From Temnothorax longispinosus (Eukaryota; Arthropoda; Insecta; Hymenoptera; Formicidae): a stretch of DNA of 64,000 bases. The notes under the pieces were generated by a model that was not told the DNA's origin, made no database searches, and saw only the letters and a list, made by a program, of their open reading frames with translations. Shown in pieces: positions 12,157 to 24,415 of this stretch (within the stretch, counting starts at the first letter, position 1; every line of letters begins with the position of its first letter). The position numbers and the translations under genes were made by a program. Where the stretch lies: contig NC_092363.1 of NCBI RefSeq assembly GCF_030848805.1, positions 19,376,600 to 19,440,599 on the forward strand, given 5' to 3'.

Positions 12157-12207
12157 CCTATCCTCACTCCATCTCCAACACTCATGTTGCCGGGAAGCTG
12201 TGGCCCC
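12157..12207 (+). repeat. Truncated relative of the 10028-10175 element
   Basis: CACTCCATCTCCAACACTCA followed by TGTTGCCGGGAAGC aligns in the same orientation with about 10125-10162 (CACTCCATCCCCACC, ATCATGTTGCCGAGAAGC). It lies where the right arm departs from the left arm, so it probably marks an insertion or replacement. Confidence 0.65.
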
Positions 12208-12280
12208 ATTCTGATGGACATCACTGATCAGCGCAGCGATAAACCGCGATTGTTCGTCGATCGTTATTAAATCCTCGATA

Positions 12281-12347
12281 TTAAGGGCTCGAACAGACGA
12301 GCGACTTCGTGTAGCGCTACAAGGTGTCTTGTCTGTTCAGGCCCTTA
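12281..12347. mobile_element. Short foldback hairpin, 67 bp
   Basis: TTAAGGGC and GAACAGAC on the left pair with GTCTGTTC and GCCCTTA on the right, around a GTAGCGCTAC palindrome. It starts 10 bp beyond the outer end of the right inverted-repeat arm. Half of it recurs at the outer end of the left arm. Confidence 0.8.
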
Positions 12348-15300
12348 TAATGCCGTATCGCCGCCGCCACCGTTAATTAATCCTCTCTCATTCCTACTCC
12401 CTTGCCTCTGCCGCGGAACCTTCTCTCAAGATATATCGAGACACCACGGAGAGAATTGGAGAATATACGAGATGATCCTCTGACGACGAGCTCGGATTCC
12501 ACTGCGATTATTGGTCTCCTCGCGCATGATTAATTAACTCGCGCCATACGGCGGCATGTCTGCCTTACCGACCTCGCCTTTCCAATGTATAATACATATA
12601 CTATGTACATATATAGTAGTATACAAGTACATATACCATATGTATATACGCATGCATACGCTTGGGCATATCTGAGATATCGCGACGTGAAGAATTTTAC
12701 TCCGAAAACCGAGCGATGAAAATCGCGTGATCATTCCAACAATATTAATAATATTTGTGTCTTAAGATAAACAACAATCTCGGTACAATATTTCTGGAAT
12801 GGAAGGTACAGAAAATGAAAAGATTTATTCAGAGCAGCGTAATGCTCTGCGAGCAAAAATATATGCTCGCCATCTCGCGACGACGGTTATCGCCGGGGTT
12901 AACCACTGAAGCTGGCCATTAAAAGAGTTAATACGCAGTAATTAGCTTAAGATGCTTCGGGCGCGATATTAAAGCGCGAATTAAATATACAGTCAACATT
13001 ATACTTCAATGGAATTATATACTTCATGCTTAATAATTTATATTTTTCAAATAATATTACACGAAATGTAATTAAATTAATACCGCTCCTTGAAGCAGAT
13101 TATTAAAATATATTAGTAAGCCATCATAATTATTATAGATAGTCATAGCGCCTTGGAAAAGTCTTGTCGCCGAAAGTGCACAAATGTAATAAATTTGTGC
13201 TCACCATAACAGATTACGCGAAGTGTAATTAGGGTTAACCCAGCCGTCCCGTCGTACAACATTGCTAATCCTAGTGGAAGGAACCGCGATTGGTCGGCCG
13301 TTTCGTGTCGCGGCGAGCCGGCAGATAAAGCTGTCCGGAAGTAGTTTAAGCCAGCCACGGACGTAACTACATCTGGACCCATTAGGACCGGAGATACAGC
13401 TCGTTACAAGACAACGAGCTTTCGACCCCGGACCCTCCGCCGGATGCTAATGGTAATCAGGAACCGTCGAAAGGTAAGTCGAACTGTGCTAGTATCAGGA
13501 TACGAAGCTTGATCTCGTCCACGAGATAAGATAAGGCGACTTCCCCTTTCCACGAGGATAATACAAATAAATACCTTTACTTGATGTACGAAATTGATTC
13601 TACGATATAACAATACAGTCTCACATAGAAAAGTCCAGCATCTAATTAAGTTTTCCAGTTTAATTTTCCTAAAAATATTATAAATATTGTAAATTCTGAA
13701 AAATCTATGAAGATTCAATTCAGAATACTTTGTAAAAACGATTCTGGAAAGTCCAAGCAGTCCCACTTGTTCTTCTAATTATTTTTCTAAAGAATTTTGG
13801 TCTTGTTTTTATCAATAAAATAATAAATATCCAAATAATACAGTATTATTATCTGTTGGTCCGGACGTTTCCAAATTAGACAAATTATTTATAAAGAGAA
13901 AAAAAATAAACATACAAATAGATATCTCAATTAAGGGTATAAAAGTATCGCACGCGATTCTATCTAATTGGATCAAATTTGTATATTTTGATCACAATCT
14001 ATGCTGTATTTACAAGTATCTATGTTGTACTGATTTTTACGCGGAAAATTTCAACGCGAGATGCCGCACAAAATTTGTTCTGATATAATGTCGAATAATA
14101 GTACAAGACGTAAAATGGCGGAGGTGTGAAATCCATAATGACAAACCCTGATAATACTCCGTACTAGAGCGTCGTTTCTAAGCACTTCTCGCACAAAGGA
14201 GATTAAGGGAGCCGGTTACATTGATGGAATACCGTATGCCTCGCGTGTCTGTGCGTTTCTCTACACAACACCTTGCCTCGATTAATTCAACTTCCATACT
14301 GCAGAACCGTTCGTGCGAATTGGCGTTCCCTTGGCATTGAGAATATTTTCGGTAATACAATACGCATTACGCGACGCGCTATAAATCGACACACTCGATT
14401 GTATGCTTTAATCCCCGTAAAAAAAGAAGAAAGAGAGATTTGTAAAAACCCGTGGTGTGTTGTATACCCGATCGAGCGCGACGTATCATCGCGGCGAGAC
14501 GCTTACGAGCGCACGAACGCTACGAGAGACGTTCGTTGGTCTATGCAAATTATCAGCGGTGAATACAGCCGACTCGCGGCTACGCCGTATCAGGCTTAAC
14601 GTGCATTAACATACGTAAGACCCGCCGTGCAACATTATAAAGTCTAATATATGTAGAAGGGAGGAGGCGGCGCCCGGCGCGTGCCGCGCGAGCCTCGAAC
14701 AACTTCGCCGACTTGCTTAACTTCGGTATTAGTATAGTTTGACCAAATAACATTATCGTGCTGCTAAATGATAATTGATATGCAAATAGCCGATAACGTG
14801 AGAGCCTTCGGACATCTTTCTTCCGTAAGTGTATCGATACGAATTTTCTTTTCCGTTCTGCTGAATATATAAAGGTATAATACTAGTTTCTGTAATTCTG
14901 ACATCTGATAGAACAGAATACTTTTGAGATATTTATAGAAAAATCGATCATGTCAAATTGAGTCAAATTTGTGAAATCCAAGATATTTTTGAACGCAACA
15001 CAGCTAATAAATTTTCTATAAGATGCACTTTACGTAATTACGGTCTCAGATTAATCGGTGATTAGAAATTCCGGAACGAGATCTGAAGTAACAGTATTTC
15101 TGCTTGCGCTTAAAGCGCCGTAATTTCCATCAGGTACAAGTCACCGAGTCATATAGTTCCATTGTCGAGAGAACGAACTAATCGTATTCACGCGCGCTAT
15201 CTGATTACGGCGCTACACTGTGTCGCCGTCATAAAGCGAAGCAACGTCTACTTTAAAATCTAGCATGCATAATGCATCGTATGCATGCGGCAAACAAGAG

Positions 15301-15842
15301 GGACCGGGGGATAAACGCGAACAAAAACACGTTATTCTCTTGCCGTATGCGCGCGCGCGCGCGCTCTCTCTCGCAGCCAGTTAATCATCGGACGGTGGAG
15401 AAACCTCGTTTGGAAATGTCGCTTTATGACCTGTACTCAAAAGAGACCCCCCACATATGGAAATAAAAGGCGAAGCTCGAGCATGACGTCGCCACACATA
15501 CCACGATACTTTTTTAATATCATATTTCTGTTATCCTTTGACGGATTCCAATCCATCTGCTGGACGCTCCTATCCCCATAAAACTGACAAGTCTCAGCGA
15601 TGTTTAAAGCTTAGTGCATTCGTGTCATTTGTGTACACGCTATAATGATAAATAGATTACAACTTTAAAAGCACTCGTCACTCTGACGGTTTACACTTTC
15701 GTGGTTGTCGTGAAAAATAGCTTATCATTTTTTCCGTTCCGTAAAAAAATGATAATGCGAGATACTTATCTAACGGAAAGCTGTGAATCTTCTTTTCATA
15801 TTTATTAAAATAAAAATGTTAATAATATAAAAATATTACCGT
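12348..15842. other. No recognisable gene
   Basis: AT-rich sequence with moderate-GC patches. A small palindrome (GCTCGTT...AACGAGC) lies near 13397-13417, followed by AAAG/GTAAGT at 13469, a good donor without a convincing upstream acceptor or frame. GC alternation (GCGCGC) occurs near 15351-15363. Confidence 0.5.
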
Positions 15843-15928
15843 AAAAATGTGTTGTAGAGACTCTTAGTAATTTATATATAATCTAGATCTTATAAGAAAA
15901 GTCACTTAAGAGTCTGCAACACATTTTA
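15843..15928. repeat. AT-rich hairpin, about 86 bp
   Basis: AAAATGTGTTGTAGAGACTC near 15845 pairs with the arm near 15909 (AGTCTGCAACACATTTTA), with one extra GA on the left. The loop of about 35 nt is AT-rich. It may be a small non-autonomous element; no clear target duplication is visible. Confidence 0.65.
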
Positions 15929-18900
15929 TATGCGGTTTATTCTATAAAAAAAGAACGGACTGTGAAATAATGTATATACTGTTCGCTGTATAAAATAAAA
16001 CTAATGCATACACGGGTTACATATATGTAACATATTATATAATATATAATATAATATAGGTATATATGATTATACATATAATAAAATTTGAACGCATAAA
16101 AGGTAGATTTTCTCAAACAACAACCTAAGATTATCTATTTTAAAGTAACATTTTCAACAACGATGCAAACTGCAAGCATGCGAACGATAATTCAAGACAT
16201 CCTCGTCTTCAAAAAGAAACAAACGCAAAGAAAATGTGGAAAGAAAGAGAATTTAAGACAGAACTTTCTTTAAGATTAATGCTACATAAGATTTCTCTTA
16301 AATCTTTCCTAGAACACGAATAATGTAATGTAACAGATATTAAGATCACAAATATTACGAGAATTTTGCGAAAAAACATTAAAGTTTAAATTATATAAAC
16401 AATTAATCTCGAAGCATTTTTCGTAAAATAATTCATTTCTTATTTTTAGTCATTTATTGTAACAAATGAATCAAATAATAATTCAGATAACTGACTGATT
16501 TTTTTAACAGACATTAATATAACAATAAAAAATAATAATATTCAATGTCGTCACGAAAGTATTATTTCTCATTCAGTGATTTTTCTCTCCAATATTATTC
16601 TTTCGCGAATTGCGAATTGTAAATCTCTGCTTTAGCCACTCGTTTGAGAATAACGCGTTAAAGGGAAACAGTTCTGCAGTTAACGCAAAAGTAATGCCAA
16701 ACCGGCATAAATCCATTGTTCGCCTCCGCGAGTGGCTCCTGCCTGGCGTAAGAGGCGGATCGGAGGAAGCTACAGCTGCGAGAGGGACCCAGGGTGGAAG
16801 TGGTGCTAAATTCAGCAAAAAACGAAGATTAACCTTTTGTCTCTGGGCCCGCCACGGTGTTCCTTTGTCCGAGTTGAGCACTCTGTCGCGACACTCTGTT
16901 TTTGTCCAATGGCGCGCGCGATCCACTCCCTTTCAAACTCTCCACCGTCGCCGACCAATCCCTTCTTTCCCCTCGCGTTACCTCCGCAGACTGGCCACCA
17001 GCGGTCCAGTCCTTTCGGGATTCGTTTCAACCCCCGTTCCGAATACCTCAGTGCCAACCCTTTTACACAACCAATGCTCGCATCCAGACATCCACCTCCA
17101 GCCGCGTCCGACCCCCTGCTCCCCTCCTTCTCTTGCCAAAGTTAAATCCCACGGCTCTGTAAAAGCCACCCTTCTTGCACCCCCACCTTTCCTGAGCTGG
17201 CGTGTTCCTCTGGCTTTTCCCGAATTGCACCGGCGGTGGGCGCATGCAAAGGCTTGAAATATTTTAACCAATCCTCGTGAAATGTGGCTGTAAATACGAT
17301 ATCTAGCCTCGTCAGTGTCTCTCTATCGCGGTTCTCTCATTCTCCTCATCCTTCTCGATTCGCCATCATTCGCGAGCTTTTTGAGGTGCGCGCGGATCGC
17401 ACCGCAAATGAATTATCCGATGTAATTCCCGCCAGAAGTTACACAGCAGCGAGTGGCATGTCCCGAATTGGCGAAAAATCGGCGGGATAAAATGATGAGT
17501 GTGTAGGATATGGGATATAGTCTCGAAATATAGATTGCCTGTCTTGGCTGCTCGGTAATCAATACATTATTCATATTCATAAGAAATTCCATCGATGTTA
17601 CATGTGTTCCTATTAACAAAATTATCTTTCCATTATATTTACTTAAACGTAATGTAAAAATAATTTTATTGATAAAGACATATATATATAAACAGACAAG
17701 TTATAACAAAATCGTTACGTAAATAGTCATTTGTGTCAGTAATGTTTAAATAATTTCTTATTAATAGTTCTGCGGTAAATAGAGAACCTTAAATTTATTC
17801 TACCATCGCAAAGCTTAGCTTGGAAGAACAACAAATTATTGCCTCTATATGTACAAATGTTATAAATTTAATATTTGAAACAAATGTTATGACAATAAAT
17901 CTCCTGTCGTATCGCTGATGTCGCTTCGCATCTCTTCCGGCACGTTAAAGTAGAGTGCACTGAAGAACAATTCGGGCTAAGTAAGTTATAGCCCGTAGTA
18001 AGACCGTGGAAAGAGAATGGGTCGACCACGGTGCGGTCGGTCTGACCTCACCGCGAGGCATTCCACTGCTACTTAACGCTCAATACGTTCCACTTAGGGC
18101 TGACCCGCGTCTACCCTTACCACTAACACCGCCTCGGACGTCGACATCTCTGCGTATTAATTTCGCAGATCAAACTGGGGTATTCGTTCGCTTGGAAAGT
18201 ACACGGAATATTAAAGTCGTATTTGAGAAATTAGATTGAACATGATGAAATCTTGCAATAGAATTTTCGATAAATTCTTGTTCCGAAACTACCTAAATCT
18301 TGTTACACAAATGTGCAAATTGAATAAGCAAATGGATATGTCGACAGAATTCAAATTATATTAATACAAATATTCATCATATCACTAATTATAGATTAAT
18401 TATAGCAATCCACTTTATTCGGCTAATTCTAGCTGTATGTCTAAAATCTAAAATATTTAATAATCAAAGAGATTGAATAACGCACACATTTTATTGAAAT
18501 TAGAAGAGATTGAGATTAGAAGAGATTGATATTATCTACAAATAACTTAACCTTATTGGGTGTGAAATAATGAATACGTAAAATTTAGACGTTTTGATTT
18601 AATATTATAAAAATTTAGACATCTTGATTATGCCTTAATTATGCTCTATACAATCGATGATGAATGATAAGGTTTATCCTTGTTTTCCTTTTTTTTTTTT
18701 TTTTATTATAAATCACAACTTTCTCGCAGTTTTAATAGCACTTCTATCCTTCTTCCTCCTTTTTTCTCGTTCCCTCAGACAATAACACAATGGGGAGAAC
18801 AATGGGCCGTTAGGTATTTTTACACGGATTGAAATTCGGGTGACTTGCTGAGCCGACGTTTTCGCTAATCACTCGTCGGTATCCGATGCGGAACGCTCGG

Positions 18901-19460
18901 TTCGGCGAGGCGACACCGGCGAGACAATAGAAAATTTGCAGTCCACCATCCACTTTATCCAATCGCATTTGGTTTTTTGGCGCTTTTTTTCCGAACGAGA
19001 AAGCGGCTATCGCGCGCCAGGCAAATCTACCTCTCTCCTCCTCTCTCCTACCCCCCCCTCCCCGTTTGAATTATGCGATTATCAGACATAACGGCCGGTG
19101 TACGTGCGGTCGCAATGGCGCATTGTTACAATCGTGCCGCGATGCATCGACCGGCAAAATGTCGTTACAGACCCCGCGTGATCGAAAAATAGGGAAACAA
19201 AGGAAGAATGAACAAGAAAGAAAAGAAGAAACGAGAGCGAAATGGATTTGTTAGGAGACACGTTCCTAAGAAGACGTAGAGAAAAAGCCGCGACGATAAC
19301 GGAAAATGCTGGACAGTAAGCGAAAAGGACAGCAAGTTACATGAAACAGTTACTTTTGTCTTATCGGTTTTATCTATAACCACAGTTTTTTTTTTCGTGA
19401 AGAATTTTTGACAACTGGGCCGATTTCGCAGAGCGTGACAGATCGGAGGAATTTACCTTT
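15929..19460. other. No recognisable gene; pyrimidine-rich GC island
   Basis: The 16.7-17.25 kb island is C/T-rich and open on both strands (215 codons on plus), rich in Pro/Ser/Arg. That is what composition alone predicts, and no domain is visible. A T-run is at 18689-18704. Confidence 0.45.
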
Positions 19461-19622
19461 ATGACTTCTGCCTACAGGACGCGGAAACGGTTGCCGCGCA
19501 GCAAGAAGCGACGCGGTAGCCAATCAACGTATCGCTTTTCCGTAAGAATCAAAAGTTTATTGGCTACCGCGTCGCTTCTTGCCGCGCGGCAAACGTTTCC
19601 GCGTCCTGTGGGCAGAAGTCAT
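19461..19622. mobile_element. Foldback hairpin, 162 bp, with arms of about 64 nt
   Basis: The arm begins ATGACTTCTGCCTACAGGAC, and the other end is its complement with one mismatch there. Pairing continues through GCGGAAACG, GCCGCGC and AGAAGCGACGCGGTAGCCAA with only a few mismatches. The loop is about 35 nt. The GC-rich stem stands in ordinary sequence, so it is probably a MITE. Confidence 0.85.
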
Positions 19623-21275
19623 TAGTCACTAAAAATTTTGCGACAGATTTTCAGTAGCACTAACAAACATTGATAGCGAAATCAAATCCGATTGAATTTA
19701 CACAATTAATTATACCTGTCAAGCATAACGGCTGGCGTGGCGTAGAATGATTGTCAGGATTTCGCGCGCGCATTATCGTGCATTGACCACCGCGATTTGA
19801 AGGGAACGTGGCGATCGGTGCCGGTGATTCGCTCGGGGGCGAGAAAGAGAGAGAAAGAAAAAAAGATTGAAGGTTCTGCGCGTTAAAAAAAAAGACCCGC
19901 CATCGGTGAAATACTGCCTAGAAAACCGAACGGTCTTCATAAATCCAGCGCGTAAATCAGTCTTTATGGAGTCTCCCTCTGAGGGGAGAGGAACGAGAGG
20001 GAGGCGATGGAGGCTATTTGGAACACTATGTGTACGGGGTGTCCCAGAGAGATTGGGATCTGCCACAGAAATGCATTGTTTAACGAAGCTGCAATTTTCT
20101 TCTAGCACAAAATTTTTATCGATCATCATGTTTTTCCTCATCGCGTAGATTATAGATTATTTGTTATATTGCACCAAAATTTTCGAGAGACCAACCTTTA
20201 AATCGATCACATACACACACTTATTTATAAAATATAAACTATAAACCATAAAAACAAATTGTGCGTTACTAGAACGTTGATTATTAAAGTGACAAGATGT
20301 AAAAGATTATAATATTGAAAACGTCCAGTCCTTGAAAAAAAAAATCATACGTTGTCGATGCGCGGAAAACTGCGGCCGTATGATTATCGGGATTACGGGA
20401 TCGAAAATTAATAACGAAACGCCAGCGACGAACGCATAGGATAAATCATTTTGCGTCCGATAAATATTTTCAGCGGCGTTGGCCTCGAAAGGTAGGGCGA
20501 CTATCGGTCACGGATATCGGCCAGTGATTTATCATCGATTAAACGGACGTAATGCACCATTGTTGCTGGAACGTGCAGTCAGATAGGCAGGTATATGAGG
20601 TCGTATCAGGATTCCGTTCATCCTGGTATTGACTTGCAATCGGCCGTGTATCTTGGCAGCGTGGTGGTCGCGTCCAGCGAAAGGGACGCGACCAGAACGA
20701 CCCACAATGCCGCGCATTATTGCCACAATCGGTTATCCGACTGGTTCTCCTGCTAAGAACCGTTTCATACAATCGCTTCGATACATCCCGTCCGCCGAGG
20801 AGCACTTTCGCAACGATATTGCTGTACAATATCGGAACTCGCTATTCAAAATCAAAACTTTACCAGTCCTCTCATCTGGTTTGCCACAAATAGCAGAACG
20901 TCACAGTTAGTCATATTACCTGCGAATAAAGCCGACGAGAATTAGGAGGAGAATCTAATCGAATTGATCATTTCAATTACTTTCGAAATTGAATACTTTG
21001 GTAGTCTCGAAATTCAGTAGCCTCGACACTCGAATATTTTCCCTCGGCGAAAATTTAAAGAGAAAATTGCCCTCAATCTCATTGCCCTTTTATTTCTGGC
21101 AACGCATCTTAAGCTCAAATACTTAATTTGTATTAATAGATATTACTCAGCGTGTATATTTCCGAATGATTCACATGTCAAATTTTGAATGTTTGTTCCG
21201 TGTATACAGCTTTATAAGAATATCGACACAATAGAAATATGCAAGTTTTATTTTATAAACAATTTACAAATCTCC

Positions 21276-21278
<3 letters not shown>

Positions 21279-21309
<31 letters not shown>
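21279..21309 (+). repeat. (TC)n microsatellite
   Basis: About 31 bp of TC dinucleotides followed by a looser T/C-rich tail. Confidence 0.95.
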
Positions 21310-21315
<6 letters not shown>

Positions 21316-21671
21316 TTCTCTTAGAGACCGCCAAAAGCCGCAGAAATTTGCAGGCGAATACTTGCTATCATAGTATTTCTCTTTGCTAGCAAGCACATTG
21401 CTTGAACTCGATATCGCGCGGGCACAAAGGAACTCGTCGATGCGAGCTATAGTGCCGGCATTATGGGCACATAGAGGGTTCAATGTGACAATCCAAGGGA
21501 TGTATTCAGCGCGCGTATCAGCCTTAACACTGCTCCGCCACCTCTATATTTTCGTACGTGAATTGAAACAGTAACATAATTTCTTAGCCGATTATCACGT
21601 CCAAAGGCTCAAAAAATTTGTAGAGGATATTATCTTTCGATAAATTAAAAGTTACTTAACATACATCAATC

Positions 21672-21765
21672 ATCGAAATAAATAATAAATATTGACAACT
21701 CTACGTAATATGTTTTATGTTTAATGTTTTTCGTAAGGTTGTCAACATTTATTATTTATTTCGAT
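21672..21765. mobile_element. AT-rich hairpin, 94 bp, with 28-nt arms
   Basis: ATCGAAATAAATAATAAAT...TTGACAAC at 21672-21699 pairs with 21738-21765 with a single mismatch. The 38-nt loop is AT-rich. Candidate small foldback element. Confidence 0.75.
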
Positions 21766-22218
21766 AGCAAAATTAAAATTCTACATTCAAGTAAAATTCA
21801 ATTGTAATTATCTCGGCAAGTTCGTATTATTTGCATTTTTAAAGCGCAATTTGTCCAAACTTTGTAATTCTCATTGTTAAATACGTAATCCCGTAATTAT
21901 ACTTCAGTTTAAATCTTGTCAAAGAAAAGGTCGACCGAAAGTTTATATTTTAAAAAGTTCATACTTGATGGTACTGTCAGCGCAGTTCGCAGGATATTTT
22001 CTTTTGTGGAAAAAAAAACTGATTGCTTACAGACACGGAGGATTCAAGGTGTTAAAAGATCATGTAAAGCGTACCTCGTTTCGCTGCAAAACTCTACTTT
22101 GGCATCGTAGTTTCTCTCTCGGGTGAAAAACCGTTTCTGAATGACGGTTTTCAAGGCTTCTCTTCTTCGTTTTCAAAGGAACGACTCGTATGAAGTCGGC
22201 GGAAAAGCGCGGTGCGTG

Positions 22219-22225
22219 TATAAAT
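22219..22225 (+). promoter_or_regulatory. Possible TATA box before a short candidate first exon
   Basis: TATAAAT lies 70 nt upstream of ATG 22289-22291, which opens MSQSQHAAAEVTGSWQE and then meets a GTACGT donor at 22339. The frame reads through for 53 codons if unspliced. No initiator motif is obvious and no downstream exon was found. Confidence 0.2.
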
Positions 22226-23252
22226 CGGCGGCGGTAGCGATACAGAGCGGAGGTTCGTAAATCTCGACCGGGCGATCCCGAGGGATCCATGTCTCAGTCA
22301 CAGCACGCTGCTGCAGAAGTTACAGGATCCTGGCAAGAGTACGTACACACATACATAGACACACACACACACAAACGCGGCGGCAACCGGACGACGTTAC
22401 AGGTACACCGGAGAAACCGGAGAAACCGCGTCAATCTCGCATTTAGTTAATGCGACTTTAATCCGCTAATTTAAGGTCGCGCCGTTACGGCCGGATTTAT
22501 CGACGGATTCAACGTGCGACGATTTTAACGAACGACCGCGGTAAAAGCTACCGGCGACGGTGCCTGTACGTGGTTACCGTCACGGTGAAACATGTTTCGG
22601 AGATTCAGGCAATCAGGCGGATCCTTACAGGTTTATAGCGATGTTTACTTTAAAATAGTATAAATTATATAATATTCAGAAATATATATATTATATACAC
22701 TCAGGAAAACAATATTCAAAATTTCGAAGAAAGCTTTTATATAAATTACACATTTATTTTAATTGGGTAATTCATATAAACGTATAGACATAAATTTAAC
22801 CAGTACGAAGCACAGTAGTTAATCAAACGCAAGAAATCTATATATGTGAGTTAATTACTCACCTAACATGCTTAATGCATATATTGAAACATGCAAATTA
22901 ATTACTTAATGCTCAAAGTTGACAGTTAAGTAGTTATGTCAAAGTTAGACATCAAAGTGACCGCATCACTGCTAAAGTTTAACTTCGAGTTAAACTGTTT
23001 AAAGGATGTAATATAGACTATTATATTTCTTATTAACCGGTGTTTCATGCCTCTGACACATATAAGAAATAATAATGAAAGATTGTCCTTCAATATCTAA
23101 TAGATATTAAATATTGTATATCGATGGATGTAATATTACAATAATATAGGTATTCAATTTAAGTGAGAAATAGATATTTCAATACAAAATCAAATATTCA
23201 GAGCCATTCAAATATTTCCCAGACGTTGTTGATAAAATATTTATATCTTATA

Positions 23253-23272
23253 ATATATATATATATATATAT
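23253..23272 (+). repeat. (AT)n microsatellite
   Basis: About 20 bp of AT dinucleotides. Confidence 0.9.
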
Positions 23273-23599
23273 TAGCTAAATATAATTCAGTTCAGTGGAA
23301 AGATAACATCAGCAAAATATAATCAAACGTGTTGGTAAAGTTACAAACAATAAATAATACAAAATAAAAATATATTTTACGTTTAATAAATTCTAACAGA
23401 TAAAAACGCACGAATTACTGTATATTTTTCATTTTGATATAGTAAACAATTCTTACTTTTCACGTCTGTTTCAACAGAATCTATTTTCTCGGGAAAAAAG
23501 ACTAGAGAAGAATGGGGAGAAACGTCGATAAACGAGGCCGTCGGTCCACGAGATTCGCCCGGTTGATTAATTTATGCCCTCGATTTTCGGTGGCGCGTG

Positions 23600-23631
23600 T
23601 ATATAAGCGTTCCTGTCTCCCTTTTTTAGTT
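23600..23631 (+). promoter_or_regulatory. TATA box with initiator-like motif
   Basis: TATATAAG at 23600-23607 matches the TATA consensus, and TTAGTT at 23626-23631 is one mismatch from the insect initiator at the right distance (about 28 nt). Downstream, a 74-codon frame (ATG 23694, stop 23916-23918) has no recognised similarity. The motif match is seen; promoter activity is inferred. Confidence 0.25.
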
Positions 23632-24353
23632 ACCGTGCTGGCACGCACTGACATTTTCGCGCCGACTGATATTCGATGCAACGGGTCAGGAACATGGGGT
23701 CGTCGATTATCGCGTTTTCAGAGAGAGACCCCGTCGCATTATTTCTGTCCTTCGTTGTGGATTTAAACCAGGAATACTCGACGACACGCGTATTTGACAT
23801 GCGACATCGTCGAAAATCGCAAATGCAGCCTATCTTTCCATTTCTCTTACGTCCGTTTCATCAACGACATCGGACAACTGACCAAATTTATTTTCCCAGA
23901 CACGAGGAACTAAATTGAAACGAATAGCATCATTTATTTTAATGTATTGAGACGTATTAATTTTATTTGTAATAATTGAACTCCAGAGAAACTTTTCTAC
24001 GTTTTGAACGTGAAACAAATTAAAAATAAATATATACTTCTTAATAGATATCTATATTATAAAACATTAAATATTAAAATGCCTAGTAAACAGCAATTTC
24101 TATTTACATTATGTAATACGGTGTAGATACAAGCTAATAAAGTTATTTCTAAGTCTTGACAAGATTCTCTTGTTCCATTACTAACTTATTAGCATTTTAA
24201 TTCGCGTAAGGATAATAAGAATTCCTCCAATCCAGCAACGCCAAACCCGATGACGGAAACTTTCTTTTCCTTTAACTTTTTTAATTTTGTGCAGGTTTCT
24301 AAAGATTAATGAATGTCGGTCAATATCTCATTTCTATATACATTTTCTATATA

Positions 24354-24415
24354 TATAATGATAAATAATAATAATATAATAATAAATAATAATAAATAAT
24401 AATAAATATATAATA
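24354..24415 (+). repeat. AAT-rich imperfect microsatellite
   Basis: Mixed AAT, AATA and AT units over about 60 bp. Confidence 0.85.

Larger units (their letters stand above)
10431..12271. repeat. Right arm of the large imperfect inverted repeat
   Basis: This is the reverse-complement partner of 8479-10216, separated by a spacer of about 215 bp that itself holds a hairpin element. This arm alone carries hairpins at 10789-10918 and 10922-11076. It also has a roughly 100-bp replaced stretch (12152-12250) containing part of a repeat resembling the 10028-10175 element. On the plus strand it preserves a donor-like GAG/GTAATT at 11669 and an acceptor-exon-donor unit at 12090-12130. Confidence 0.9.

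Noticed and set aside
16610..17257. 215-codon plus-strand frame, Pro/Ser/Arg-rich
   Set aside because: The segment is C/T-rich and open in several frames on both strands, so length is explained by composition.
20036..20055. GGGTGTCCCAGAGA-type motif (similar at 3412, 44562 and 59708), resembling ends of some insect DNA transposons
   Set aside because: No paired terminal repeat or transposase frame was found at any of the sites, and the motif is short.
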